Below, one piece after another: positions 20,133-29,304 of a stretch of DNA of 64,000 nt (positions are counted from its first letter, which is position 1; each line of letters opens with the position of its first letter). Source of the stretch: Drechmeria coniospora (taxonomy: Eukaryota; Ascomycota; Sordariomycetes; Hypocreales; Ophiocordycipitaceae); assembly GCF_001625195.1 (NCBI RefSeq), contig NC_054389.1, forward strand, positions 3,592,520-3,656,519, in the 5' to 3' direction. The position numbers and the translations under genes were made by a program. The notes under the pieces are model-generated. The model made no database searches. It was given only the letters and a program-made list of their open reading frames with translations, and was not told the origin of the DNA.

Positions 20133-22556
20133 ATGTTGTCGGGCACTGTGTGGCGAACGCAAATGCCGCGGCTAACCGGGAGCTCAACTATAGCAGCTCA
20201 AGCGACGACTCCTCTCGTGGACAACGTCATACTGAGAGCATGTTACCGCCGGGCCGATGCCTTGTCCCAGCAACTTCGCTCGATTAGCGCACTTCCCAAT
20301 CGCCAGCAATCCCTCCAAGCGCTCAATTTTCCACCGTCCCGAAGCCGCATCCGACTCCTCGCTGCTCAGGCTCCCCCGTCGTCGCTACTTCGACGTCAAA
20401 ACCTGCAACGCAGTCATATTTTGGATTCCACTCGAAGATTCTCTCGTGGGACGTTCTTTCATCGACAAACAGGACCCCTTTCCGAAGGTGGACCTAAGCC
20501 TGCAGAAAGCCGGCCAGAAACTCGGCCAGAAACTCAAGATGAAGTCGAGGCTCAGGATTTTAAGAAGAGCGACAAGGCATCAAAGGCGGCGCAGGTCAAT
20601 CTCTCGGCAAAACTTTCGAAGGACGGCAGCACACAACAGAGCAAGGCTGGGATGGGTGAGGTCTGGAGGCTTATCAAAGTTGCTCGGCCCGAGCTGCGAT
20701 GGCTGGGCGTGGCCTTTGTCTTTCTCGTCATTTCCTCCAGCGTCACGATGTCGATTCCCTTTTCCGTGGGTCGAATCTTGGATCTCGCCACCAAAGGAGA
20801 CGTTGACGATGTCCGCCTCTTTGGATTTACAATGAACCAGTTCTTCATGGGGCTGGGAGCCGTCTTGACGCTGGGAGCAATGGCCAACTTTGGACGCGTC
20901 ATCCTGCTTCGCATTGTTGGCGAGCGGGTCGTTGCCCGGCTACGGTCTCAGTTGTATCGCCGTACTTATGTTCAGGACGCCGAATTCTTCGACGCCAATC
21001 GCGTGGGCGACCTGATTTCACGGCTGAGCTCTGATACCGTCATTGTTGGCAAGTCTGTCACGCAGAACCTGAGCGACGGCCTCCGAGCCCTCTTTAGCGG
21101 TGGAGCCGGATTCGCCATCATGGTGTGGACCAGCCCTCAACTCACGGGGCTTCTGCTTCTCATGTTTCCTCCTATTGCCATCGGCGCCTTCTTCTACGGC
21201 CGAGCCATCCGGAACGTGAGCAGGACGATCCAGAAGAACTTAGGTACACTGACCAAGATCGCGGAAGAGCGCCTTGGAAATATCAAAACTAGCCAAGCTT
21301 TCGTGGGCGAGGTGCAGGAGGTGAGCCGGTACAACAAGCAGATCAGGCGGATATTTTGGCTCGGCAAGAAAGAGTCTCTGATTGCTGCCACCTTCTTTGC
21401 ATCTACCGGTTGGGCTGGAAACATGACCATCCTGGCGATGCTCATCGTCGGGGGTAGCTTCGTGCGGTCAGGGTCCATGTCACTTGGAGAGCTAACCTCA
21501 TTCATGATGTACACGGCGTTCGCAGGCTCCAGCCTCTTCGGTCTCTCCGGGTTTTACTCTGAACTCATGAAGGGGGTAGGAGCAGCGAGCCGACTCTTCG
21601 AACTGCAGGACCGTCGACCGGGGATCCATCAGACCGTTGGCCGCCCGGTCCAATCTGCTCAAGGCTCCATCAGGTTCAGCGACGTTTGCTTTGCCTACCC
21701 CACTCGGCCGGCGGTCAACATATTCAACGGCCTCAACTTCGAAATACCTTCGGGCAGCAACGTCTGCGTCGTTGGGCCGTCTGGCGGCGGCAAGTCGACG
21801 GTGGCCTCTCTGCTGCTGAGATTCTACAACCCCACGTCCGGATCCATCACGATTAACGGCGTTGACATTTCGAGTATGAATGTCAAGTCGCTCAGGAGAC
21901 GTATCGGCATGGTGTCGCAAGAACCAGTGCTGTTCTCGGGGACCATTGCGGAGAATATCGCGTATGGAAAGCCGACGGCGTCCCGGTTGGAGATCATCTC
22001 GGCGGCGAGAAGGGCCAACTGCAATTTTATCAGCGACCTTCCCGACGGCTTGGAGACTCAGGTCGGAGCGAGGGGGTCCCAGCTGTCCGGCGGGCAGAAG
22101 CAACGGATCGCCATCGCCCGAGCGCTGCTCAAGGACCCTGATATTCTGATTCTCGACGAGGCGACATCGGCACTTGACGCCGAATCCGAGACGCTCGTGA
22201 ACGAGGCTCTAGCGGGGCTGCTTCGGGGCCACAACACGACGATATCGATTGCACATCGGCTGTCGACGATCAAGCGATCTGATAAAATCATTGTTCTCAA
22301 CAGCGAGGGCAAAGTGGCCGAAATAGGCAGCTACGTGCAGCTCGCAAGCGATAGAGGGAGCGCCTTCAGCAAACTCATGGAATGGCAGATGAGCGGAGGC
22401 GACATTCCGGAGAAGTGGACGTCCGAAATGCAGGCTCACATCACCGAGGTTGACGAGTTGGAACAAGACCTGACGCAGGAGGATGAAGGGCTAGAGATCG
22501 AGGATCCCGAAGCAACGGTGCTTGAGCCGTCACACGATGATGAGAAGCGCCCTTGA
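20133..22556 (+). CDS. MDL1: mitochondrial ABC half-transporter (Mdl1 / ABCB10 type)
   Basis: Half-size ABC exporter of the mitochondrial inner membrane; yeast Mdl1 exports peptides made by matrix proteolysis. Intronless frame of 807 residues. The first 150 or so residues are Arg/Ser/Gln-rich and act as presequence plus spacer. The membrane domain (about 185-480) has spans such as LRWLGVAFVFLVISSSVTMS and the exporter loop RLYRRTYVQDAEFFDANRVG-like block (SQLYRRTYVQDAEFFDANRV). The nucleotide-binding domain has Walker A GPSGGGKST (about 547), Q-loop VSQEPVLFSGTI, signature LSGGQKQRIAIARALL (651) and Walker B ILILDEATSALD with the switch His in SIAHRLST. The acidic C-terminal tail (about 770-807) is variable. 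Order and motifs match ABCB8/ABCB10/Mdl1 rather than Atm1. Choice of Mdl1 over Mdl2 is by overall pattern. Confidence 0.92.
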   Translation: MLSGTVWRTQMPRLTGSSTIAAQATTPLVDNVILRACYRRADALSQQLRSISALPNRQQSLQALNFPPSRSRIRLLAAQAPPSSLLRRQNLQRSHILDSTRRFSRGTFFHRQTGPLSEGGPKPAESRPETRPETQDEVEAQDFKKSDKASKAAQVNLSAKLSKDGSTQQSKAGMGEVWRLIKVARPELRWLGVAFVFLVISSSVTMSIPFSVGRILDLATKGDVDDVRLFGFTMNQFFMGLGAVLTLGAMANFGRVILLRIVGERVVARLRSQLYRRTYVQDAEFFDANRVGDLISRLSSDTVIVGKSVTQNLSDGLRALFSGGAGFAIMVWTSPQLTGLLLLMFPPIAIGAFFYGRAIRNVSRTIQKNLGTLTKIAEERLGNIKTSQAFVGEVQEVSRYNKQIRRIFWLGKKESLIAATFFASTGWAGNMTILAMLIVGGSFVRSGSMSLGELTSFMMYTAFAGSSLFGLSGFYSELMKGVGAASRLFELQDRRPGIHQTVGRPVQSAQGSIRFSDVCFAYPTRPAVNIFNGLNFEIPSGSNVCVVGPSGGGKSTVASLLLRFYNPTSGSITINGVDISSMNVKSLRRRIGMVSQEPVLFSGTIAENIAYGKPTASRLEIISAARRANCNFISDLPDGLETQVGARGSQLSGGQKQRIAIARALLKDPDILILDEATSALDAESETLVNEALAGLLRGHNTTISIAHRLSTIKRSDKIIVLNSEGKVAEIGSYVQLASDRGSAFSKLMEWQMSGGDIPEKWTSEMQAHITEVDELEQDLTQEDEGLEIEDPEATVLEPSHDDEKRP

Positions 22557-23589
22557 ACCCTCGTTTTGACCAAAGGTCGCTCTGCATTTCCCGACTGTGC
22601 TAAGCAGAGCACCGTGGGAGAATCCGATCTGCACCGAGTGATAAACCACTAGAGCATCGATTTACAATGTATAATAGCACCTACTGTTATCGGCTGATGG
22701 AAGAAGCCTGTTCATAAGTCCACTCCACTCGAGAATTAGCTGACGTTGGACGGGCGCAACATTGGGTTCCAGGTTTCCAGGTATAGAGGCAGGGGAGGCA
22801 TGCGACGATGCATGGAGTGCGATATTTTGCGACGGCAAAGGGAGCTGAATTGAGGCGCAAACATTACAACAGGATTTCATTCTGCTCGTTCAACTAGACA
22901 TTCGTGTGGTGAATGGTGGTGAATTATCCACTGTGTACATAGTTAACATCCGATACCTTGCTGCTACTAGTCCCTGCCGCGTTCATTGGCGTCTCGGGTT
23001 TTTGTACTTTGTATTTCACAACTGGGAGTCGAGCATGTTTCTTGTAGCAACGATAAGTGAGTATTGTAAGTAACTATTAAGTATGCAGGATGGTGAAGCT
23101 CCATGGTACCGAGGCGGTACCGAGGTACTTGTGTCGTCGGCACTTGGCGGAATGTAAGTATTGTATACTGTCGTACGGAGTAGTGGTGATGTACTGTACT
23201 GTGCTGTGCTGTAATTACATGTAAGTATACTGTAGTATTACCTACCTACACCTACAAGTAGGCACCTCTTATGTACAAGCAATACTGCAAAATAGGTATC
23301 TCGGCAACCAAAGAGCGGCCACCAAAACGTCATCCGTCGATTCTACTCGGAACCACCTAAGCACCAAGGTATTGTCTCAGGACCCAGCGCGGCAGTGCTC
23401 GAGTAATACCTTTCTCGAGTGCTTTATATGATTTAGGCACGTTAGTTGATCACAAGCAACCTCGAGACGTCGTCAGTCTCCTCTTGTTGGCACTCTCGAC
23501 GGACGCCTGTGGTGAGCTTTCACCCTTCTCGCATACACTTCACATACACACGAGTACGCGCACAGGCTGCGGAGGAGGTGAAGGTCACC
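22557..23589. other. intergenic region with a GTAC repeat patch
   Basis: About 1 kb between MDL1 and the lipase gene. A repeat patch at about 23040-23280 has TACGGAGTA, TACTGTA and GTAAGTA words, plus the direct repeat GGTACCGAGG at 23105-23125. A pyrimidine-rich leader precedes the lipase ATG. No gene is recognised. Confidence 0.55.
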
Positions 23590-24606
23590 ATGACGACAGT
23601 CATCGAAGGAAAGTTCAATTACGGCGACACCAGCCTGTTCTCCAAGACGTGGAAGGTGAGTCACCGTCGAGCAATGGCAGACAAGCGAGCGGAGGCCTCC
23701 CAGCGTAGCTGAATCTGACCGCGCCTTGTGGCGAACTCGCAGCCGCAGGGACCTATCAAGGCCAAACTGGTCTTCGTTCACGGCTTTAGCGAACACATCG
23801 ACCGCTACAACGACTTCTTCCCCCAGTTCGCCAAGAACGGCATACAGGTGTTCGCATGGGACCAGCGTGGTTGGGGCCGCAGCGTCGCCAAGCCAGCCGA
23901 CAAAGGCCTCACCGGCCCCACGTCGCAGGTGGTGCGCGACGTGGCCACGTTTATTCGCGATAGGATAGATGAGGATGCAGGTGATCCGCTGCGGCCGCCC
24001 ATGTTCGTCATGGGCCACTCGATGGGCGGCGGAGAGATCCTGACGCTCGCGGGCGACACGCAGTACGTCCAGCTGGTCAACCAGATCCGCGGCTGGATTC
24101 TGGACGCCCCCTTCATCGGCTTCACTCAGGGCGAGGAGCCCAGCAGCCTCAAGGTACTCGCCGGTCGGATCGTGGCCCGTCTGCTGCCCTACATGCAGCT
24201 GAAGCACGTGGTGCCGCCGGAACACCTTAGCAGGGACTCGGTCATTGTCGAATCGGTGCGCAACGACCCGCTTTGCCACAACACGGGCACTCTCGAGGGC
24301 CTTGCCTCGCTCCTCGACCGGACGGCTAGCCTGTCGTCGGGCCGCGTCACGCTAGGCAAGCAAGTACGAAGCATTCTGCTTGCCCACGGCACCGGGGACC
24401 GCGTCTGCAGCTACGACGCCGCGGTGCAGTTTATGGAGAATCAGTACGCCGTCAAGGACAAAACGACCAAGACGTACGAAGGTGCCTACCACCAGCTGCA
24501 CGTGGACCACTGCAAGGATGCGTTTGCGAAAGATGTGGTCAGCTGGATCTTGGAGCGGTGCGAGAGCTCAGCCGGGGACGCGCCGTCTTTTGATGCGAAG
24601 CTCTAA
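23590..24606 (+). CDS. YJU3: monoacylglycerol lipase (alpha/beta hydrolase, Yju3-like)
   Basis: Serine hydrolase that releases fatty acid and glycerol from monoacylglycerol on lipid droplets and membranes. Exons 23590..23655 and 23743..24606, joined across an 87-bp intron (GTGAGT..CAG), give 309 residues. Exon 1 supplies MTTVIEGKFNYGDTSLFSKT and WK. The oxyanion block is LVFVHGFSEHIDRYNDFF. The nucleophile elbow GHSMGGGE places the catalytic Ser at residue 115. Acid Asp241 is in HGTGDRVC and the His is in GAYHQLH (272 or 275). A cap domain lies between about 140 and 210. The intron removes an in-frame stop before the second exon. No signal peptide or anchor is seen, so it is a soluble or peripheral enzyme. 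The family is secure; the exact substrate is inferred. Confidence 0.92.
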
Positions 24607-26255
24607 CGGGATGGGGGTGGCGGTATGCAGATGCAAGGTAGGGAACGGATTTATGTGATATGGATACAACGCATGGCTGCTCGTTCTTTATTTTTCTTCG
24701 GTATTTTTCTGGTCCTGCGGGGGCTCTGCAGGAACTGGATGGCTCGCATCAACATCGACCGTTGACACAATCTCCAACATCTGCTTCATCGCCTCGCTTA
24801 CTTGGGGTCATGCATGTGCGTGCGTATATTGCTGGGGTGGTCAATTTGGCAATCATATCCCGCTTGACATCTCTGCCATGGCCCATCGGCCAGTCCATCA
24901 GCCAGCCCAGAAGGACAGGCTGTTGCCTTTGTCGCCCTGCCATCAAGGACCCCTTGGTTATGCACATGGAGGGCTATTGGCAGTACTATGCGCACGTCCT
25001 GCGGAGTACTGCAGTACGTTCCTATCATATCTGGTGGTGTGTACGAGCAAATATAAACATCAGTTGCACGTACGAGTACGTGTACGATGTACGTGTAGCT
25101 ATCTCTACATGGCGGTACATGTAAGGATGTACGGAGTACTCCGTACAGCATGGGCGGTTGAGGCTTGGCGGCGGATAGCCAGCGGGGGATTGCTTGTGTT
25201 GTCCGAAGTAATCTGGAGTAATCAAGGATAAGGAGTAATAGGTACTCGTTGGGCGGCCTCTCCGCGATCCGCAACGATCACCCCCACACATAGTTATACC
25301 AACTGCGGTAATTATTATAGATTCCACATCCTGAAAATACTAGTGAATGGTACTCCGAACGTGTGTACACACTACGACACAATGGAAGCTTCTCGTCCAT
25401 GGCGTATAGTGTATTGTGCTGAGAATACCTTACTTGCCTCGGGGTTGCTTTGACGTACGGAGTACACGGATGTGCATGTGGCATGTACGTATAATGTGGT
25501 TGCTTACGCGGAGTTCATGTGCAACCACAACACAAAACCTCGTGCCGACCAGCACGTTATGTTTGTAGTCTGGTACTATTTGTTTGCGGTGCGTTAGATT
25601 CTCTAGGTCCCCAGGCATTCAGTATTTCGTTCGATGCTACTATTGCTCTGCAGTATTCCGCCGAGCTCCCCCGACTCATACCCCGCTCTCGAACCCAGAC
25701 TTCTGATTCAGGACCCTCCTGCGTAGGCTACCTCATTGTACCAGCTAGCACTTAGTTCCAACTCCCTTCTCCTTTAGTCGTTAGGCAGGCACCTTTGAAT
25801 GCTGCCACCCATCAGAAAAGGCAGGTATGAGACATGCAAGGAGTACTGCCTTTTGCCGCGTACTACGGAGTGGTACGTAGTCATGTATCTCATCCTTTAC
25901 CGAGCTTGGCAACTACTAGGTACCCTCAGGCAGAACGACTACGATAGACAACGAGCTGAAGAACATCTGTGCCCGGCATCTTTTGCAGCGTCAGAGCTCC
26001 CATCTCTACCAGCTCCTCTTCCTCTCAAAGCCTTGGCCTTGTTTGTTCATCACATATCCTGCCTGTCTTATCATCACGCCAGCTCTTCCTTGACTCTGTT
26101 CACGCATCGAGAGGTCTGGGGGCCTGGCCATCTCATCTCGGCATCCATCAAAACCGTACACGTCGGTTACCCAGGACATCCGCAAAGCACCTCCCCACCC
26201 AGCACGTCTCCCTCGCCAGCGTCGACTTCCGCAGCGTCAGCTTCCCTCGAAGAAG
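24607..26255. other. intergenic region with 20-bp palindromic ACGGAGTACTCCGT element
   Basis: A 1.65-kb gap. GTAC/ACGGAGTA repeats lie at about 25000-25150, 25455-25470 and 25850-25870. A perfect 20-bp palindrome, TGTACGGAGTACTCCGTACA, occupies 25128-25147. From about 25960 a C/T-rich leader leads to the CDF start; a frame open from 25799 through this leader has no family resemblance and is not taken as a gene. Confidence 0.6.
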
Positions 26256-27665
26256 ATGACTGCCGATGCCAACACGCCCCACGCGCATCACTCTTCCGCC
26301 GTCCATCTGGACCACCTCTACGCTGGCCGTGTCAGCTCATCATCCGCATCAATCCGACGGCATGCTTCCAGCACCGCGTTAGAAGGTCTTGCCTTCCACG
26401 CAGATGCAATCAACGCTGCGGAACGCCATTCATCTTTCGTTACCGATGTTGAAAGCCAAGCTATGAACGCTTTCGGTGCCCGCACCCCCCATCACAACGT
26501 CGAGACAGACCCGTACGGCCTCGCCCGATCCTACAAGACCAACCAGGATCTTGACCGAATCAGGGCCAACTCTTCGCGGAAGAGGGATGGCGCCCAGGGT
26601 CGCCGTCAACTCGGCGCCGGCGCCGACGAAGACTCCCCGGCCGAGCCCAAAGCCGTCTCCAAACGGGACGCCCGGAAGCTCCGCGGCTTCTACGAGAATC
26701 AGAATGCCGCCATCGAGCGCATGCTCAAATCTGTCGAGGACCATGTGGCCGACGCTCGTCAAGAGCAGGGTGACGACCAGCTCAAGTTTCGTGTAGCCAT
26801 ATACGGCTCGCTTGTTGCCAATGTCATCCTTGCCGGCCTGCAGCTTTATGCCGCCATCTCCTCAGGTTCTCTCTCCCTCTTCACCACCATGGCCGACGCC
26901 GTCTTCGACCCCCTCAGCACCCTGGCGCTCATCTTCTCCAACCGCGCCATCAAGCACGTCGAACCCCGTCGCTTCCCCGCCGGCAAGGCCAGGCTGGAGA
27001 CGGTCGGCAACATTGTCTTTTGCTTCATCATGACGACCATGTCTTTCATCATCATCGCCTTTGCCCTGCGGGAGCTCACCGAGGACCATAAGGAGAAGTC
27101 GTTTCAGCTGCCGTCCGTCATATCCGTCTGCGCCGCCTTCCTCTCCAAGTTCTGCCTCTTCCTCTACTGCTGGTCCATCAAAAACAAGTATAGCCAGGTC
27201 AAAATTCTATGGCAGGACCACCGCAACGACCTGCTCATCAACGGCTTCGGAATCCTGACTTCGGTTGGCGGCTCCAAGCTGAAGTGGTGGATCGACCCAA
27301 TGGGTGCCATCCTCCTGTCCATCCTCGTCTCCGCCATCTGGCTCCACACAGCTTTCAACGAGTTTTTGCTGCTTGTCGGCGTCGTCGCCTCCGTCGACAC
27401 GCAGCAACTGATCACCTACGTCTGCCTGACACACTCGCACTCGGTTCGTGGCATCGACACGGTCCGAGTTTACCACTCTGGGCCGCGGCTCATCGCCGAA
27501 GTCGACATAGTCATGGACCCGTCAAGCAGCCTCGCCGAGGTCCACGACGTCGCCGAGGAGCTGCAGATGAAGCTGGAGAGCTTGCCGGACATCGAGAGAG
27601 CCTATGTCCACATTGACTACGAGACCACCCATAAGCCAGAACACGCATACAAGAAGGATCTGTGA
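26256..27665 (+). CDS. cation diffusion facilitator metal transporter, Mn-type motifs
   Basis: CDF proton-coupled exporter of divalent metal from the cytosol to an organelle or outside. Intronless, 469 residues. A hydrophilic, His-containing N-terminal region (1-175) precedes six predicted spans from FRVAIYGSLVANVILAGLQL to AILLSILVSAIWLHTAF. The metal site of span 2 is DAVFD (Asp214, Asp218) and that of span 5 is DHRND (Asp321, Asp325). In the CDF family a D-x3-D pair in both spans is typical of manganese members, whereas zinc members have His in one of them; this part is known family lore, and Mn specificity here is inference. The cytosolic C-terminal domain (about 385-469) holds VDIVMDPSSSLAEVHDVAEE and ends with AYVHIDYE. 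The start is the first ATG after a C/T-rich leader. Confidence 0.92.
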   Translation: MTADANTPHAHHSSAVHLDHLYAGRVSSSSASIRRHASSTALEGLAFHADAINAAERHSSFVTDVESQAMNAFGARTPHHNVETDPYGLARSYKTNQDLDRIRANSSRKRDGAQGRRQLGAGADEDSPAEPKAVSKRDARKLRGFYENQNAAIERMLKSVEDHVADARQEQGDDQLKFRVAIYGSLVANVILAGLQLYAAISSGSLSLFTTMADAVFDPLSTLALIFSNRAIKHVEPRRFPAGKARLETVGNIVFCFIMTTMSFIIIAFALRELTEDHKEKSFQLPSVISVCAAFLSKFCLFLYCWSIKNKYSQVKILWQDHRNDLLINGFGILTSVGGSKLKWWIDPMGAILLSILVSAIWLHTAFNEFLLLVGVVASVDTQQLITYVCLTHSHSVRGIDTVRVYHSGPRLIAEVDIVMDPSSSLAEVHDVAEELQMKLESLPDIERAYVHIDYETTHKPEHAYKKDL

Positions 27666-28068
27666 TGCTTGGGTCATCTACGCGCCCCCGGCCACCAGCC
27701 CCCGCTCCCCAGACCCCCTGCCGCGCCCGAAACGGGACATTGTTCCTGCTTTCTCACACGTGCGGAAAATACTGGCCGGGAAAACATGCGTTCTCGCATC
27801 GTTAAGCCGTAGTCTTAAACTCCGTACATTAGCCCTAAAATGATGAAGTGGCCCAACCCAACCCAAATGATCGAGACATTTGCTGGGTGCATGTGTAGAA
27901 ACGCCTCCTCTGCCCATCTCTCCGTTTGTCCCTCCATCAACAGGCTGCCGATTGCGGGTAGCGGCACACCCGAGCACCAAACCATGTCCAGCGCGTGTGC
28001 AAACGACAAGGTCAAGTACAAAATGTCCGATTCATAAGCCGGTGTCGATGTCAACACCTTGCCTTTGA
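27666..28068. other. convergent 3' intergenic region
   Basis: A 403-bp gap between the stop codons of the CDF gene and the complex I subunit gene. Open frames on both strands have no recognisable content. It should hold both 3' untranslated regions. Confidence 0.5.
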
Positions 28069-28502
28069 CTAGCTCTGGCCCAAGACCTTTTTGGTGTCTT
28101 CCTCCTTGCCCAACAACCCCAAATTCCGTATTTGACCAGCGCTCGGCGCATCGTCTCGAGGGGTGCCTGACTCCGCTCGCGCGTACGCAGCTTGCATGGC
28201 GAGCGCCCTCGCATGCTATATATGCGAAATCGTCAGCAAGCCGTGCTAGGCGGGTGGCGGTGTTGTCGTTCAAAATTCACCTCCTTCTTGTGATGCAGAC
28301 ATTCGTAGTAGTCTTCCAGCGGCCGCGAACACTTCTTCTTGCCCGAGTCATCCTCGGCACTTGTATTGACAACGTAGCAGGCCATGACTTCTTGCCAGAA
28401 ACGAAAGCAGCGGCCAACGCCTACCAGCCGGATGTCAGATTCTGTAGCGCCAAAGGCTCAAAAGGCAGACCTACCGCCGTGCATTCCGTATCCCGACGCC
28501 AT
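28069..28502 (-). CDS. NADH:ubiquinone oxidoreductase NDUFS5/15-kDa-type subunit (twin CX9C)
   Basis: Accessory subunit of respiratory complex I on the intermembrane-space side. Three exons on the minus strand, 28502..28475, 28420..28281 and 28215..28069, give 104 residues; introns are 54 bp (GTAGGT..TAG) and 65 bp (GTGAAT..TAG). The start is MASGYGMHGGVGRCFRFWQE. A twin CX9C pattern is visible: C-FRFWQEVMA-C and C-SRPLEDYYE-C, the disulfide hairpin used for Mia40-dependent import; no presequence is expected. The helical tail begins CLHHKKEHARALAMQAAYAR. No single open frame covers the gene, and each exon is below usual cut-offs. Identification rests on the MASGYG start, the PLEDYYECLHHKKE block and the cysteine spacing, all typical of the fungal subunit. 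It lies tail-to-tail with the CDF gene. Confidence 0.88.
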
Positions 28503-29304
28503 GATGAACTGCAGGCACAAGTCGAGAATGCAAACCTCTGGAGGGGAGCGCTGTTCTGGCACCCTGAACAATAATTGAACGATATTTGATGCCGGCGCCC
28601 AACAGCTAATAGCACGTCGTGAGTTGGAGTGGATGCTGACCGGTCCAATGCTAGTGCTCAGTGCACAACCTCGTACACCGATATGCAAGTTTGGGATCCA
28701 CCTCGTCACCAAGATGACTATCAAGCGGAACACGCTGCCCCACCATTCTTCACTCGCCTAACAAGTACCTCCTGATACTGGGCACAGTACCCATCACTGC
28801 GTGCAATATTCCGCCATTATTGCATATTCGGAAATATGCACATCCACCCCATACAGATCTGGCATGGTAATAGTGACTTGTACTTCACTGCAATCGCACT
28901 ATTATCACTGCTCGGGGCCACGAGCTATCCTGGGCCAGGCGAGCGTGTCACAGCCGTCTCATTCCCCAGCAGCCATGCCATGCGTCTGCCATATTAACAA
29001 CTCTACACCTACAAGGAAGCCCCCCGGTATCAGCCATCCTAGTCACCCTAAAGTATAGGTAACGAGGTACCAAGGGGTTCATGCAGGAGACCAAACGCAT
29101 TTGCCGAGATACACCAGCGCTAAGAGATTGTGTTCTCCTGCTTTGGGTGTGTTGGATACCATTATCATCTGGCCTCTCCTACTGCCTCAGGATCGACCAA
29201 CGGAGCACCAGGTAGTGAGCTAGCCACCTAGCTACCTACCCATCTTATTCATCACGGGGGTGTTCGTCGGCCCTTTACTTTCTACCGACGAGAATCCGAC
29301 GAGG
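28503..29304. other. divergent promoter region, complex I subunit / SEC39
   Basis: An 802-bp gap between divergent starts. The region has no recognised gene and is almost free of the GTAC repeat. The last 80 bp form the leader of the SEC39 gene, whose first ATG in frame is at 29305. Confidence 0.5.

Noticed and set aside
23473..24279. 268-codon minus-strand frame opposite the lipase gene
   Set aside because: The plus strand encodes a complete alpha/beta hydrolase with catalytic triad; the antisense frame is a codon-bias shadow without family motifs.
25799..26452. 217-codon plus-strand frame overlapping the CDF start
   Set aside because: It reads a C/T-rich leader and then a wrong frame of the transporter; no motif is present.
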